A DNA stretch of 64,000 bases from Rhizophagus irregularis (Eukaryota; Glomeromycota; Glomeromycetes; Glomerales; Glomeraceae). The DNA lies in the NCBI RefSeq assembly GCF_026210795.1, contig NC_089434.1:2356001-2420000 (forward strand). The letters are read 5' to 3'. Below the pieces are notes generated by a model. It did not search any database and was not told where the DNA came from. It worked only from the letters and a program-made list of their open reading frames with translations. The translations under genes and the position numbers were made by a program. Below, piece after piece: positions 11,430 to 22,960 of the stretch. Positions within the stretch are counted from its first letter, which is position 1; each line of letters begins with the position of its first letter.

Positions 11430-13700
11430 GTAAGTTTTTTTTTGAAACTTACATATTTTTTTTTAATTTAAGAAACGAACTAACGTTTCTCTTCATATTT
11501 TTTTTTGTAAGATGCGTAGAAGGTAAAAAGTTTGAATTCATAATGCCTATAAAGTAATAAAATAAAATTAATAATTCTGATTGGTTACTAATTACTACGG
11601 TTTCATGTTGGTCATATGACTTACCGATATTCTGATTTACCGATCCTGATCAGATCAACTTTTTATATAAAAAAAAAAATTTTTTTCTTTTAACAATTTT
11701 TTTTTAAATAATAATTTATTCTTTATTATTAAAAGAATGGCGGAAATATAAGTTAAGGGTGGATACTTGTTTTTTTTAATTTGGGAACATTACTAATGTT
11801 CCCTTTCTTTTTTTTCTTTAAGAACATTCTTCTAGACATGAATTCCATCGAAATGAAGCAAGAACAGCCTTTCCTTGGAGTTATACAGTAAGTAGTTTAA
11901 TACAGTTTACCTTTCCTATAGCGAATTTTTATATAACGAATCACGTGACGCTTAGCCAATAAAATATGTTAATTTTCTCTCGCTATAACAAAGTAACCAA
12001 TCAAATTCTTCAAATTCTTCGTTAACTTGCTATAATGAATTTGAGGTGCAGAACAGCCAGTTTCTTCGCTATATCAAGAATAGACTGTATACGGTTATGA
12101 ATTGCGTTACAGAATAACACCAACGCATTTTTTTTATTTTTTAGTTTTTCGGCCTTTCCTTGGAGTTATACAATAAGTAGTGTAATGTATGGACAGTATG
12201 GTTATGAAATTGCGTTATGGAATAACACTGACACAATTTTGTTTTATTTTTTAGTTCTTCGGCCTTTTCTCAGTAGGTAGTGTAATGTATGAATAGTATG
12301 GTTATAAAATTGCGTTATGGAACCCCACTAACGCATTTTTTTTATTTTTCAGATTTCCAGCTAGTGGATGAATTAACCTTAACTCTCTCACGGGGATTTT
12401 TTGGATGTAAATTCAGATCACCTTCACCTTTCTTATAATCAGCAAGAATTGCTGCACATGGGTTGGTATAGTTTGGAAAGTGTGTGGTTGTATAATGGCA
12501 TTTAAAACAATACTAATGCCAATTTTCTTTTATTTTTTTAGGTTTCTGGTTATGGAATATGCGGTAGGTGTTGTTTGGTGAGTGTGTGGCTGTGTAATGG
12601 CATTATAAAACATCATTAACACCATCTTTCTCTTTTTTTAGGTAAAGCTCAAGCCCAGCTCGAGTCAGCTCTTGAATACAAAACTGGACTTTAGGTAAGA
12701 AATGGAAAAAAAGTGAATTTTTTGTTATTTTAAATATGAGAAACGAACTAACATTTCTTTTGTTATTTTTTTTTGTAGAATTCATACTAGAAAGACACCG
12801 GCTTAAATACGAAACCGGACTTTAAGGTAAAAAACTGGGAAAGGGATGAAGGAAGGGACTTTGCAAAGAAGAACTAAGATTCATAAGAATCTTAGTTTTA
12901 TTTATTTATTTTTTATTATTTTGGAACGGTTACTAATAACCGTTCTTTTCTTTTTAGATTTTAGGTGGACTTTCTATTTTCGGATAAAGTGGAACCAAGA
13001 TTCATAAATACGTACAAATCTTGGTTTTTTATTTTTATTTTTTATTATTATGAACAGTTACTAACCGTTCTTTTTCTTTTATTTTTTATAGGTACAGGTG
13101 GTCTTCCGAAGAACATAAAATAATAAACTGAGGTTCGTAAGTATTTTACTACAAACTTTAGATTTTTTTTAATATTACGAACAGTTTATTAACTGTTCTT
13201 TCTTTTTTTTTTTAGAGGATCGGGTGGATTTCTGAAAATCGGAAAAAGGAGAACTAAGGTTCGTAAGTATTATATTACGAACCTTAGATTTATTTTTTTA
13301 ATACTATGAACGGTTCTAACTGTTCTTTTTATTTTATTTTTTAGGTTTCGGGTGGGCCTCCAATTTTCAGATAAAGTGGAACCAAGATTCGTGAGTACGA
13401 ATCTTGGTTTGTTTGTTGTTTTTTTAATATTATAGAACGGTTACTAACTGTTCTTTTTCTTTTTTTTAGGTTTCGGATGAATTTCTGAAAAATGAAACAA
13501 GAAGATCAAGATTTGTAAGTATATACAAATCTTAACGGAATGGATTAGTAAGTTTCAAAGTTTTACTTCGAAACTTTTTTTAAAATTTTTTTTTAAATTA
13601 ATTTTTTTATTAATACTTTTTTTATCTTTTTATTGTTAGGTTGTACTTCTTGGACAAGTTTCGAAGAATAACTTCAAACCTTTTTTTGTAAGTCCTGGAG
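11430..13700 (+). repeat. Hairpin-intron tandem array A2
   Basis: About 15 units run in the plus direction. In the second half (12700-13520) each unit has a 3' splice-like TTTTTTAG, a spacer of about 40-46 nt (for example GTTTCGGGTGGGCCTCC at 13345), then a hairpin whose loop contains the 5' splice-like signal: AACCAAGATTCG/TGAGTA/CGAATCTTGGTT at 13380-13409. A second hairpin, GAACGGTTACTAAC...GTTC, puts ACTAAC 15-30 nt before the next TTTAG. The first half (12120-12600) uses a different spacer (CGGCCTTTCCTTGG). No continuous reading frame is visible. Confidence 0.7.
11901..12089. mobile_element. mariner-type MITE (189 bp)
   Basis: The ends TACAGTTTACC and the inverse of TAGACTGTA flank TATAGCGAA/TTCGCTATA inner arms. 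The terminal TA fits a Tc1/mariner TA duplication. A second copy at 46886-47070 is about 90% alike by eye. This copy lies in the intron-like part of an array A2 unit. Confidence 0.75.
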
Positions 13701-14042
13701 TATTTAGTTAATTAATATAAAGATTGTAAGTTTCGTTGCAAAGCCTACTGTCTTTTTTTTCATTTTCTTTAACAGTTGTTACTTTTAATAATAGAAAAAT
13801 TTAGCTAATATTATTGTTATAGTGTATTTAATAAAATAAATTCAATAATATTATAAATTTAATATGATGTTTATTATCTTTAAATAATGTACATCATTAA
13901 TGGACATTAAAATTAGGTGATGCACATCAAATATTGTGACATCGGTAGTACATTGCAGGGTCCGATGTTCAGCGTTTCTTTATGATATACATTAAGTGAC
14001 TGATGTACATTTGATGAACATTTTTTCTGTGACTTCCTGATG

Positions 14043-15774
14043 TTCTTGCTTTATCCTCTTTACATTATTTTATTCCCTGAAACTATATTCCTAAGTCTTA
14101 ATATTGGCATTATGAAATCTTACTATTATATGATGATATACGGTTTAAAAAAGTTTTACGAATGTAAAGATAACAGTTTAACAAGCTACATCAGGAATTT
14201 TTAATATGCAAAGTACTTTGTGAACTTTACATAATGTAAGAATTATATAGTATTTCGCAATAAGATTACAAAGTACTTCAGTGTACTATATAAACTTAAA
14301 TTTTGTAATATTTAAATATATTACATAGTGTAGCCCTACATAATATGCCAAAGTACTCTATAATTTTGTTAAAATGTATTTTTTCAAAATATTATAGACT
14401 GTAATTCAACATAAAATATCAAAGTACTCCATATTTTAATGTAATGAAATAAATGTAAAGCATAACTTTATGTGATATTCCATAACGTATTGTCAGAATT
14501 TTACATAGCAAAATTTTTGCCAATTTTTAAGTTTCACAAATCACACAATGTTAGTTCATCAGTTTAAGAAAAAAAATTGAATTGCTGAATAATTAAAACT
14601 TCTTCAATGTAAAAGATTTTAAATGAGTATTCTTTTAGACTTCAACTGAATTCTGGTCGAAATAGTTTTATTTTTATTTCTCTTACACACATTAACGACT
14701 GTTACTTTTTTTTCTTTAGGTATCATTTTTTTGATATCGGTACGGTGATGAATTTAGTTTTGCCTCTATTTAGTTTCTAACCTATAGGAATTCAACTGGA
14801 CAAGTAAGTTGCCACTTTTGTTTTATTTTCGTTTTTGTTTTAACTTTATACTAACCGATTCATTTCTTTTTTTAGACTTTACACAATTTTCTTAGATTTA
14901 CAACATCACAGGATTTTTGAAGTGTAATAGTCCTTCAAATGAAAAAATCAGATTTAGCTGAATTTTAATAAAGTGAAAGCAGAAATATTTTGTATAATCT
15001 TGCCAAGAAATTGAACAATTGCTAATTTTCCATTTAGATTCTAAATAAGGTATTGATGTCTTCGTCGTGTATATACTTATATGTATTGTACAATATTATA
15101 CTTGCTCATTATCACTTTTTCGTTATTATTCCTACTAAAAAAAAGGATTAAACAGAATCCTATTGTGAAAAAAATAGAGGTTTAAAATTAAGCTGGGTAT
15201 CAAGGTTGGTAGCAAATATGTAGATTCGATTTGAAGATTTAAAGAGCGGAATAGTGCTTTTTTATTAGTCATCAATCATTTAAATAAATAATTAGACAAT
15301 AGACTTAATGTCAATATCTGGGGTATGTCAAATGAACTTTTTTAATCGTGATTTATATACTAATATATTAACTCTTTGCCTGCTATTCGTCTTATTGCAA
15401 AGAACATGATTATCTTCAACTTATGATTTAACTAGGGAATATATGATACTCGAGCATTAAGGCATTGTGCAAATCCAGCATTTAATCAATATTACATTAT
15501 ATCATCGCATTTAAATTAAATAATTAAATTCTGATTCTAAAATAATTCCTTACTCCTTATTGTAATACAGATTTGATTAATGTAATTTTGATGACAAGAT
15601 TAAATTTTAATAAAAAATGACTTCTACTTTAAGAAGAAATAAACGTATAAAATATTTTAGTCATAAATAGCATTATCAAAAGTAACAGCAATTGGTAATT
15701 ATTAATTCGTAATATAAAAATAATTAAAATAATTATTATTTTTTATTAAACATATATATATTATTGTTTATAGA
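14043..15774. other. AT-rich DNA with one isolated intron-like unit
   Basis: No gene is recognised. At 14720-14880 there is a lone unit with TTTAG at 14720, GTAAGTTGCC at about 14804 and ACTAACC before TTTTTTTAG at 14875. A CATCAGGAA motif at 14190 could be the left end of another truncated CATCAGG element. Short direct repeats of AAAGTACT lie at 14200-14430. Confidence 0.45.
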
Positions 15775-17340
15775 AACAAGATCAAAATTTAGATAACACA
15801 GGACCCCGCTTACTTCTAATAAAGGTCTCCGGGCAAAATTTCAGATTTACTAGTAATTTTACCAACCTTTCTTATCTCATAATTTTACCATATATATATA
15901 GTGACCTTTTAAAATTATATTAAATTTTACCTTAGATTTTCAGAGACCTAAATTTTTTTAAATATTAAATAAACAAAATATTTTATAATCATTACAATAA
16001 ATTTTAAAAATTTTTTATTTTTACTAAGTTTAATTCTTATTCTTTAAAGATAAATAACTTTTATTAGTAAAAAAAGTACTTTGAATTACAAAAATACTAT
16101 AAAAAAAATCTTAAAGACACACATCTTTAACTTTACTTCGAAACTATTATTCACTTACTTTCTTTAAAAAAATCTAATTGATTTTTTTTAAAAAAAAATA
16201 AATTCGTAATTGGTATTATTATGAAAAAATGCTCGTACCCCATAAGTATTAATCCAACTGCTATGAAAATATTTATCTAAATATTTTCGACCTTGCCGAA
16301 CAACTTTACTTAAGCATGAAAAAGTGATTTCATTTGACCAAAGTGCCCAAATTACGTCCTATAATCACTGATCGGGAAAATAAAAAAAAATTAAAAGTGC
16401 GAAAATTGCTCGTATTCCGTAAATATTAAACTGATTCTTATGAAAATTAATATTCAGGTAGTTTCGATCTCGCCGAACAATATTACTTAAGCTTAAAAAG
16501 GTGATTTCATTTGACTAAAATGCCCAAATTACGCTCCGAATTTAATAAACAAAAAACGTAAATTTTAAGTTAATATTAAAATAAAAAAATGCTCGTATGC
16601 AATAAATATTACTCCAACTGCTATAAAAATTCAAATATAAGTAGTTCGACCTTACTAAACAACTTTCTTAGATAGTAAAATATGATTTGATTTAACCAAA
16701 GTACTGAAATTAAATTCTAAAGTTGCTAATTGCTGTACGAATTTTTATATTTTAAAAGCTAATTTTTGTAATAATTTTCAAAAAGATAGTGCTAATGCAA
16801 ATAAAATTAAAAATATAAAATGGTTTTTACAAGTATAAAGAAGAGAATAAATTTTTTGTTGTACAATATTTCAAATTAGTATATATAAGGTAAATATTAA
16901 ATTTTATATACAATTTTACCTTATTATTTACCGAAACATTTGTAAACTTATATTTGATTTTACCTTATAAAACCGGAAACCTATTTTAACTTTACCTTAC
17001 ATATCCGGAGACCTTTATTTGTCATATATATAATTTTACCTTTATCTATTAAGAGACCTAAAATTTTTTTTTAATATAAATTTTACCTTATATTTTCGGA
17101 GACCTCTATTAGAAGTAAGCGGGGTCCTGATAACACACTTGCTGATGCAATAAATAATATGTATATTTCACAAACAAATTTTGCACCAAGAGAGTGGTAT
17201 GAAAAGTTATAGAGAGATTTTAAAGATCTTGATAGAGATTATGAAAATTTAAATATTAGATTTAGAATTGGATTGAATTTATGAAGAGTTTTATTAATTT
17301 TTATAATGATATGTTGTCTATTAGCTTTAATAAAATTTTT
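15775..17340 (+). pseudogene. Unidentified coding remnant split by a hAT-like element
   Basis: After a splice-like TTTATAG near 15773, a frame reads QDQNLDNT, is interrupted at 15800, and resumes at 17129 as LADAINNMYISQTNFAPREW, then RDFKDLDRDYENLN. Removing the element plus one 8-bp TSD copy joins the two parts in frame. In-frame stops (near 17211 and 17281) show further decay. The product is not recognised; the C-terminal end is hydrophobic (a possible membrane segment). This may be the last exon of a small gene. Confidence 0.35.
15800..17128. mobile_element. hAT-like non-autonomous element (AGGACCCCG class)
   Basis: The TIR AGGACCCCGCTTACTTCTAA at the left is matched by its inverse at the right, and both ends continue into AGGTCTCCGG-type sequence. 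A perfect 8-bp TSD GATAACAC lies at 15792-15799 and 17129-17136, diagnostic of hAT-type integration. The 1329-bp interior has tandem blocks around CTCGTACCCCATAAGTATTA and no transposase. The element at 19654-20655 belongs to the same TIR class. Confidence 0.8.
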
Positions 17341-17481
17341 TTTGAATCACGTACTTTAAACATCATAATTATTGTTTGGATATTTTTTATTTATAGTTTT
17401 TGTTATCATTATCATTATTCATTGAGATCAAGGAAAGTTCGAGTGAACTTTTCTTGAAATTACATTATCAAACTATCAAAC

Positions 17482-18241
17482 TTATCCCTTAAACTGTTTT
17501 GCGGGCAAATTTGCCTGCAATTTCTAAATTAGAATAAATGACGCTATAAAAAATTCTTTAATTTTGGCCAGATCGTCACATAATTTTGCAGCCAAATTGA
17601 TCTACATTCTGGCCATAAATTGTATGAGTTAGATATACAGTTGATCATTAAAATTGGATTAGAAATTAACCCGCAAAAATAGTATCAGAATTTTTATATA
17701 ATAAAATTTAAACTTTTCTTACCATATTTTTTCTCTATTTGAATATTTATTATAACTTTTATTTTTATTATAAAAATTTTGCATTATAATAAACAAAATA
17801 GAGATAAAAAAAATCAATTGTTATGAATATATAATTAAAATGCATAATAAAATTTTCATTAAGGTTCTATATAAAGTCAAAATCCTACTTTTAAATATCA
17901 AAATTCATATTAAGAAAATCGTTTCTCATACCAAATTCTACATATTCTATTAAGCTTTTATATAGCTACAATTAATTATCAATGAAATCGTCGAAGTTAA
18001 GTGCAAAGTTTTTTAAAATTTTGTAATTATCTTAAAATACAACTTTTGACCAATGGGTAATTTTCGATTTTCTAATATATAATTAATAAATAATAATAAT
18101 TGCTGCACAATATATAATTTAAACTATCTTGGAAAAAAATTTTATTGAAATTGCTTTATTTTTCATAAAATTAGATGAGAGCTGAAATTTGGTAAAATTG
18201 CGGGCAAATTTGCCCGCAATTGCTTACAGTTTAAGGGATAA
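17482..18241. mobile_element. TIR element with GCGGGCAAATTTGCC arms
   Basis: TTATCCCTTAAACTG at the left is repeated inverted at the right (CAGTTTAAGGGATAA). Just inside each end lies GCGGGCAAATTTGCC, itself nearly palindromic. The element is 760 bp long with an AT-rich, non-coding interior. The TSD is ambiguous because the ends are palindromic. Confidence 0.65.
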
Positions 18242-18289
18242 AAAATTAACTAACAATGAAGCAAATATATCATTTTTAATTTGAAAGAC

Positions 18290-18440
18290 AGACTTTTTTT
18301 TGATTCACCAAATTGTGTATACCTTTTTTGATTCAGAAGTTTTATTACATGATAAAGAATATACTTTTTTTGACTCATAAATGTACTTTTTTTGATTCAG
18401 CATGTGCACTTTTTTTTGGTTACTTTCTTTGATTCATGCA
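18290..18440. repeat. TTTTTTTGATTCA interspersed short repeat
   Basis: At least five copies of TTTTTTTGATTCA or TTTTTTTGACTCA occur at irregular 20-45 nt intervals. The complementary motif family (ACTCAAAAGGAC) recurs at 32590-32730. The following 18441-18744 shows nothing recognisable. Confidence 0.5.
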
Positions 18441-19653
18441 ACTTATGCAATCAATAATTCCAGAGTTTTTTATACATGCAATATATAAAAGACTATATAA
18501 TCTTATATACGAATTATTTATTGAATTATAATTATATTGAATATGATGATAGTGATTTTTAATCTTTATTATGATGTATTCACCAAAATCACTATTATTT
18601 CTTACTAATATCCATCATAATTTGTTGTGCAGTTCCTAAAAATCAAGATGTTTGTAATCGAGATAGCTCTGTATAATGGATATATTTAAAGTGCTAAGAA
18701 TTATATTAATTTAAAAAAAATATTTACCAAATTATAGTATACACTGGTCAAAAACTAGGCAAACATAGCTTAAGCTTGAATTTTATTAATTAATGCCGAA
18801 GTGACTTTAGAAAACACAGAGTAATCTATAAAGTACCGCAACAAGTGCAGAACTAATAGAAAACAAAGAACAAATAATCTTCCAAAATTACAAATAAAAA
18901 AGAAAAGCTAAGATTATAAAACCCCACCCTCTCTATATAAATAACTACGGCTACTCCCCCCAAATCTATTTCAAAATGGGTAAAGTCGACTATGCTATAC
19001 GTAACCCATCCAGCGTCATACCCACTCCTAGAATTGGTAAAGAACCTCTGAGCTACTATTAGCACCATCAAAAACGCATAAAATTCAATTTCCCCTATTT
19101 GGCTACATACTATGGATAACAAACCTATTTCATAAAGATCTCTGGGAACTTTTTAGTGTCATGCAATCCCCGAAGAAACACCCACCTCATTGCGAATGAT
19201 CCCAAACGGAGGACACCCACCTCATTGCAAACAATCCTTCGACCTACAAAAATTTACTATTTTTAATCAATATAAAATCGATATTGTTAAGTTTATCTTA
19301 ACGGTATCATTTCGATATCATTTCAATATCATTTCAATATTGATTTCATCAGGAAAGTTTTTGGGGTTTAGAACTGCAGAGATCTGTGAAATTAGCAGAT
19401 CTCCGCATTTTTTTGCACTTTTTTGACGCATTTCTGCGAAGTTCTGTGAATTTTGCAACTTTGCAGATAATTGAATATTTTTATCTATAAATCAGCAAAA
19501 TTCTGCAATTTTGCAGATTTCTGCAGATTTATTAGAAAAATTCTGCAGTAATCTTCGATTTTGCAGATTTTTGCTTTTATTTTTCATTGAAATATCAGCA
19601 ATTTTATCATTTTGATTAACTCTAATTAATTTAACACAATTGCCAGTTGGAGT

Positions 19654-20655
19654 AGAACCCCGAATAATACTAATATAACTCACAAATGATCGGCATGCAT
19701 TTACTACGATATTAACTCTACACAACTTTTTTTTCATAGTAACACTACGCAAATCCAAATCTTAGTTCAAAAAATTTTTGTTACTAATATAATTCGTTTC
19801 ACATTTTTTCTATTAGTAAGATATTAATAAAATCATGCGAAACTCACCATTTATTTGTTAAAATAGTGCGTTTCGCACTTTTTTATATTAAAATATTAAT
19901 AAAATGGTGCGAAACTCTCCATTTATTTGTTAAAATGGTGCGTTTCGCACTTTTTCTATTAAAATATTAATAAAATGGTGCGAAACTCTCCATTTTTTTG
20001 TTAAAATGGTGCGTTTCGCACTTTTTTATATTAAAATATTAATAAAATGGTGCGAAACTCTCCATTTTTTTTATTAAAATGGTGCGTTTCGCACTTTTTT
20101 ATATTAAAATATTAATAAAATGGTGCGAAACACTCCATTTTTTTTGTTAAAATAGTGCGTTTCGCACTTTTTCTATTAAAATATTAATAAAATGGTGCGA
20201 AACTCTCCATTTTTTTGTTAAAATGGTGCGTTTCACACTTTTTCTATTAAAATATTAATAAAATGGTGCGAAACTCTCCATTTTTTTGTTAAAATGGTGC
20301 GTTTCGCACTTTTTCTATTAAAATATTAATAAAATGGTGCGAAACTCTCCATTTTTTTTGTTAAAATGGTGCATTTCGCACTTTTTCTATTAAAATATTA
20401 ATAAAATGGTGCAAAACTCTCCATTTTTTGTTAAAATGGTGCGTTTGCACTTTTTTATATTAAAATATTAATTAAATGGTGCGAAACTTACCAATTATTT
20501 ATTAAAATGGTGCGTTTCAAACTTTTTTTTCTTAATAAAATGGTGCGAAATTCACCATTTTTTGTTAAAGTAGTGCATTTCGCACTTTTTTCCTATTAAA
20601 AAATATTAAAATAATGCGAAATGCATTACTTTTTGTTACTATATATCGGGGTCCT
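19654..20655. mobile_element. hAT-like element with a ~72-bp tandem hairpin array
   Basis: The ends are AGAACCCCGAATA and, inverse, AGGACCCCGATATA. A perfect 8-bp TSD GTTGGAGT lies at 19646-19653 and 20656-20663. The interior (19790-20630) is about 11 tandem units with GTGCGAAACTCTCCATTTTT then GTGCGTTTCGCAC; GTGCGAAA and TTTCGCAC pair to form hairpins. It has no coding capacity. The class is shared with 15800-17128. Confidence 0.85.
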
Positions 20656-20819
20656 GTTGGAGTATATTTGTCAGTTCGTATTATTACAGTAATCATTACC
20701 AATCGGATATAAACCAGAAATCGATAAAGTTGATCAGACTAGTCAATTATGATTTGTGTGCCGAATGATAATCTTTAGCTTTAAAAAAAGTTTTTTTAAA
20801 AAATTTATCTTTTCTAATA

Positions 20820-22960
20820 TTTTTTTTAGGTATCAGCGAGACTCTTCGCTTTGGATTGGTAAGTTTTGAAAGTTTTTCTTTCGAAACTGTTTTTTTAAAA
20901 GATTTTTTTAATATTTTTTTTATTTATTTTTTTAGGTATCAGTGAGACTCTTCACGGAAAGTTTCAAAAGTTTCATTCTTTAAACTTTCGAAACTTTATT
21001 TTTTAAAAAAAAATTAATATTTTTTTTATTTATTTTTTTTAGGTATCGGCGCCCTTCACATAAGTTTCAAAAAGTTTCATTCTTAAAACTTTTGAAACTT
21101 TCGTTTTTTAAAAAAAATTAATATTTTTTTTTATTTCTTTTTTTAGGTATCGTGAAACCCTTTCACGTAAGTTTCGAAAGTTTTTTGAAACTTCGTTTTT
21201 TTTAAAAAAAAATTAATATTTTTTTTTATTTCTTTTTTTTAGGTATCGGCGAAACCCTTTCATGGTAAGTTTCGAAAGTTTCATTCTTCAAACTTTCGAA
21301 ACTTTCATTTTTTAAAAAAAAATTAATATTTTTATTTATTTCTTTTTTTTAAGTATCGGCGAAGCCCTTTCACGTAAGTTTCGAAAGTTTCATTTTTTCG
21401 AAACTTCATTTTTTTAAAAAAAATTAATATTTTTTTTTTATTTTTTTTTTCTGTATCGGCGAAACCCTTAATGTAAGTTTTGAAAGTTTCGTTTTGAAAC
21501 TTCATTTTTTTTTAAAAAAATTTAATATTTTTTTTATTTTTTATTTTTTTTAGGTATCGGTGAGACCCTTCACTTTGCATCGGTAAGTTTCAAGAGTTTC
21601 ATTTTTTTGAAACTTTGATTTTTTTTTTAATTTTAATTTTTTTCTTTATTTGTAGGTATTGGTTGGGATCTTTGGAGTAGTAAGTTTTGAAAAATTTGTT
21701 AATTTTTTTCTTTATTTGTAGATATCGGTTGGCGGGGACATTTGGATGGTAAGTTTTGAAAAGAATCATATTCTTTTCAAAACTTCAAATTTTATTTTTT
21801 TTAACTTTATTTCTATATTTTGTAGGTATCGGTTGGGATTTTTGGATAGGTGAGTTTCGAAAAGTTTCGTTCCTTCTTTTCGAAACTTATTTTTTTTTCT
21901 TATCTTTATTTTTCTATTTTGTAGGTATCATCAGTTGGAAATTGGGATTTTTGAATAAGTGAGTTCGAAAAGTTTTGTTCGTTCTTTTCGAAACGTATTG
22001 GTTGAATAGGTAAGTTTTGAAAAGTATCATTACTTTTTAAAACTTTAATTTTTTTTTAATTTTCTTTCTTTATTTTGTAGGTATCGGTTGGCGGGAACAT
22101 TTGGATGGTAAGTTTTGAAAAGAATCATATTCTTTTCAAAACTTCAAATTTTATTTTTTTTAACTTTATTTCTATATTTTGTAGGTATCGGTTGGGATTT
22201 TTGGATAGGTGAGTTTTGAAAAGTTTCGTTCCTTCTTTTCGAAACTTATTTTTTTTTCTTATCTTTATTTTTCTATTTTGTAGGTATCATCAGTTGGAAA
22301 TTGGGATTTTTGAATAAGTGAGTTCGAAAAGTTTTGTTCGTTCTTTTCGAAACGTATTGGTTGAATAGGTAAGTTTTGAAAAGTATTATTACTTTTCAAA
22401 ACTTTAATTTTTTTTTTAATTTTCTTTCTTTATTTTGTAGGTATCGGTTGGAACCTTTGGAAATGAAACCTGTGGTAAGTTTTGAAAAGTTACATTACTT
22501 TTCAAAACTTCATTTTTTCTCAAAAAGTTTCATTACTTTTCGAAACTTTAATTTTTTTTTAATTTTTTCTCTTTATTTTGTAGGTATCGGTTGCAACCTT
22601 TGGAAACGAAACCTGTAGTAAGTTTCAAAAAGTTACATTAACTTTTCAAAACTTCAATTTTTTTTCAATTTTTTTTCTATATTTTGTTGGTATCGGTTGT
22701 GACCTTTAGATAGGTGAGTTTTGAAAAGTTTCATTTCTTTTTGAAACTTCAATTTTTTTTAATTTTTTTTCTAATGAAACTTTACTAAGGTATTCTCTTT
22801 TTGTAGGTCTATGACTTTCTGGGTGTTTCCTGAATGGAACTTCGAAGGTATTCTTCGAAGTTCTTTAAATTTTTATTTTTTTTAATAAAATTTTTTTTTT
22901 TAACAAAATTAATTTTTTCTCTTTTTTTTGTAGCTTCGCAACTTTTTAGATGATATCTGA
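20820..22960 (+). repeat. Hairpin-intron tandem array A3
   Basis: About 20 units of roughly 100 bp. The exon-like part is AG|GTATCGGCGAAACCCTTTCA-type (20-34 nt), drifting to GTATCGGTTGGGATYTTTGG after 21650. The donor GTAAGTTT opens a stem: at 21267-21281 AAGTTTCGAAAGTTT pairs with AAACTTTCGAAACTT at 21290-21304, both perfect. A T-rich tract and TTTAG or TGTAG acceptor follow after about 40-60 nt. A two-unit block at 21720-22030 is duplicated almost exactly at 22080-22375, showing recent expansion. No continuous reading frame spans the array. Confidence 0.75.

Larger units (their letters stand above)
10834..14042. mobile_element. CATCAGG element I, carrying array A2
   Basis: The left end CATCAGGAAGTCACGGAAAA and the right end (inverse strand CATCAGGAAGTCACAGAAAA) form TIRs of at least 31 bp. 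The subterminal sequence is rich in ATGTACATCA words at both ends. The element is 3209 bp and flanked by TT on both sides. It encodes no transposase. A pyrimidine-rich region (11140-11420) precedes the intron-like array in its interior. The terminal motif is shared with 19348-23529, 50124-52724 and 57146-61781. Confidence 0.7.

Noticed and set aside
19790-20640. Regular direct repeats suggesting a CRISPR array
   Set aside because: Units are contiguous palindromic repeats without unique spacers, inside a eukaryotic transposon with TSD.
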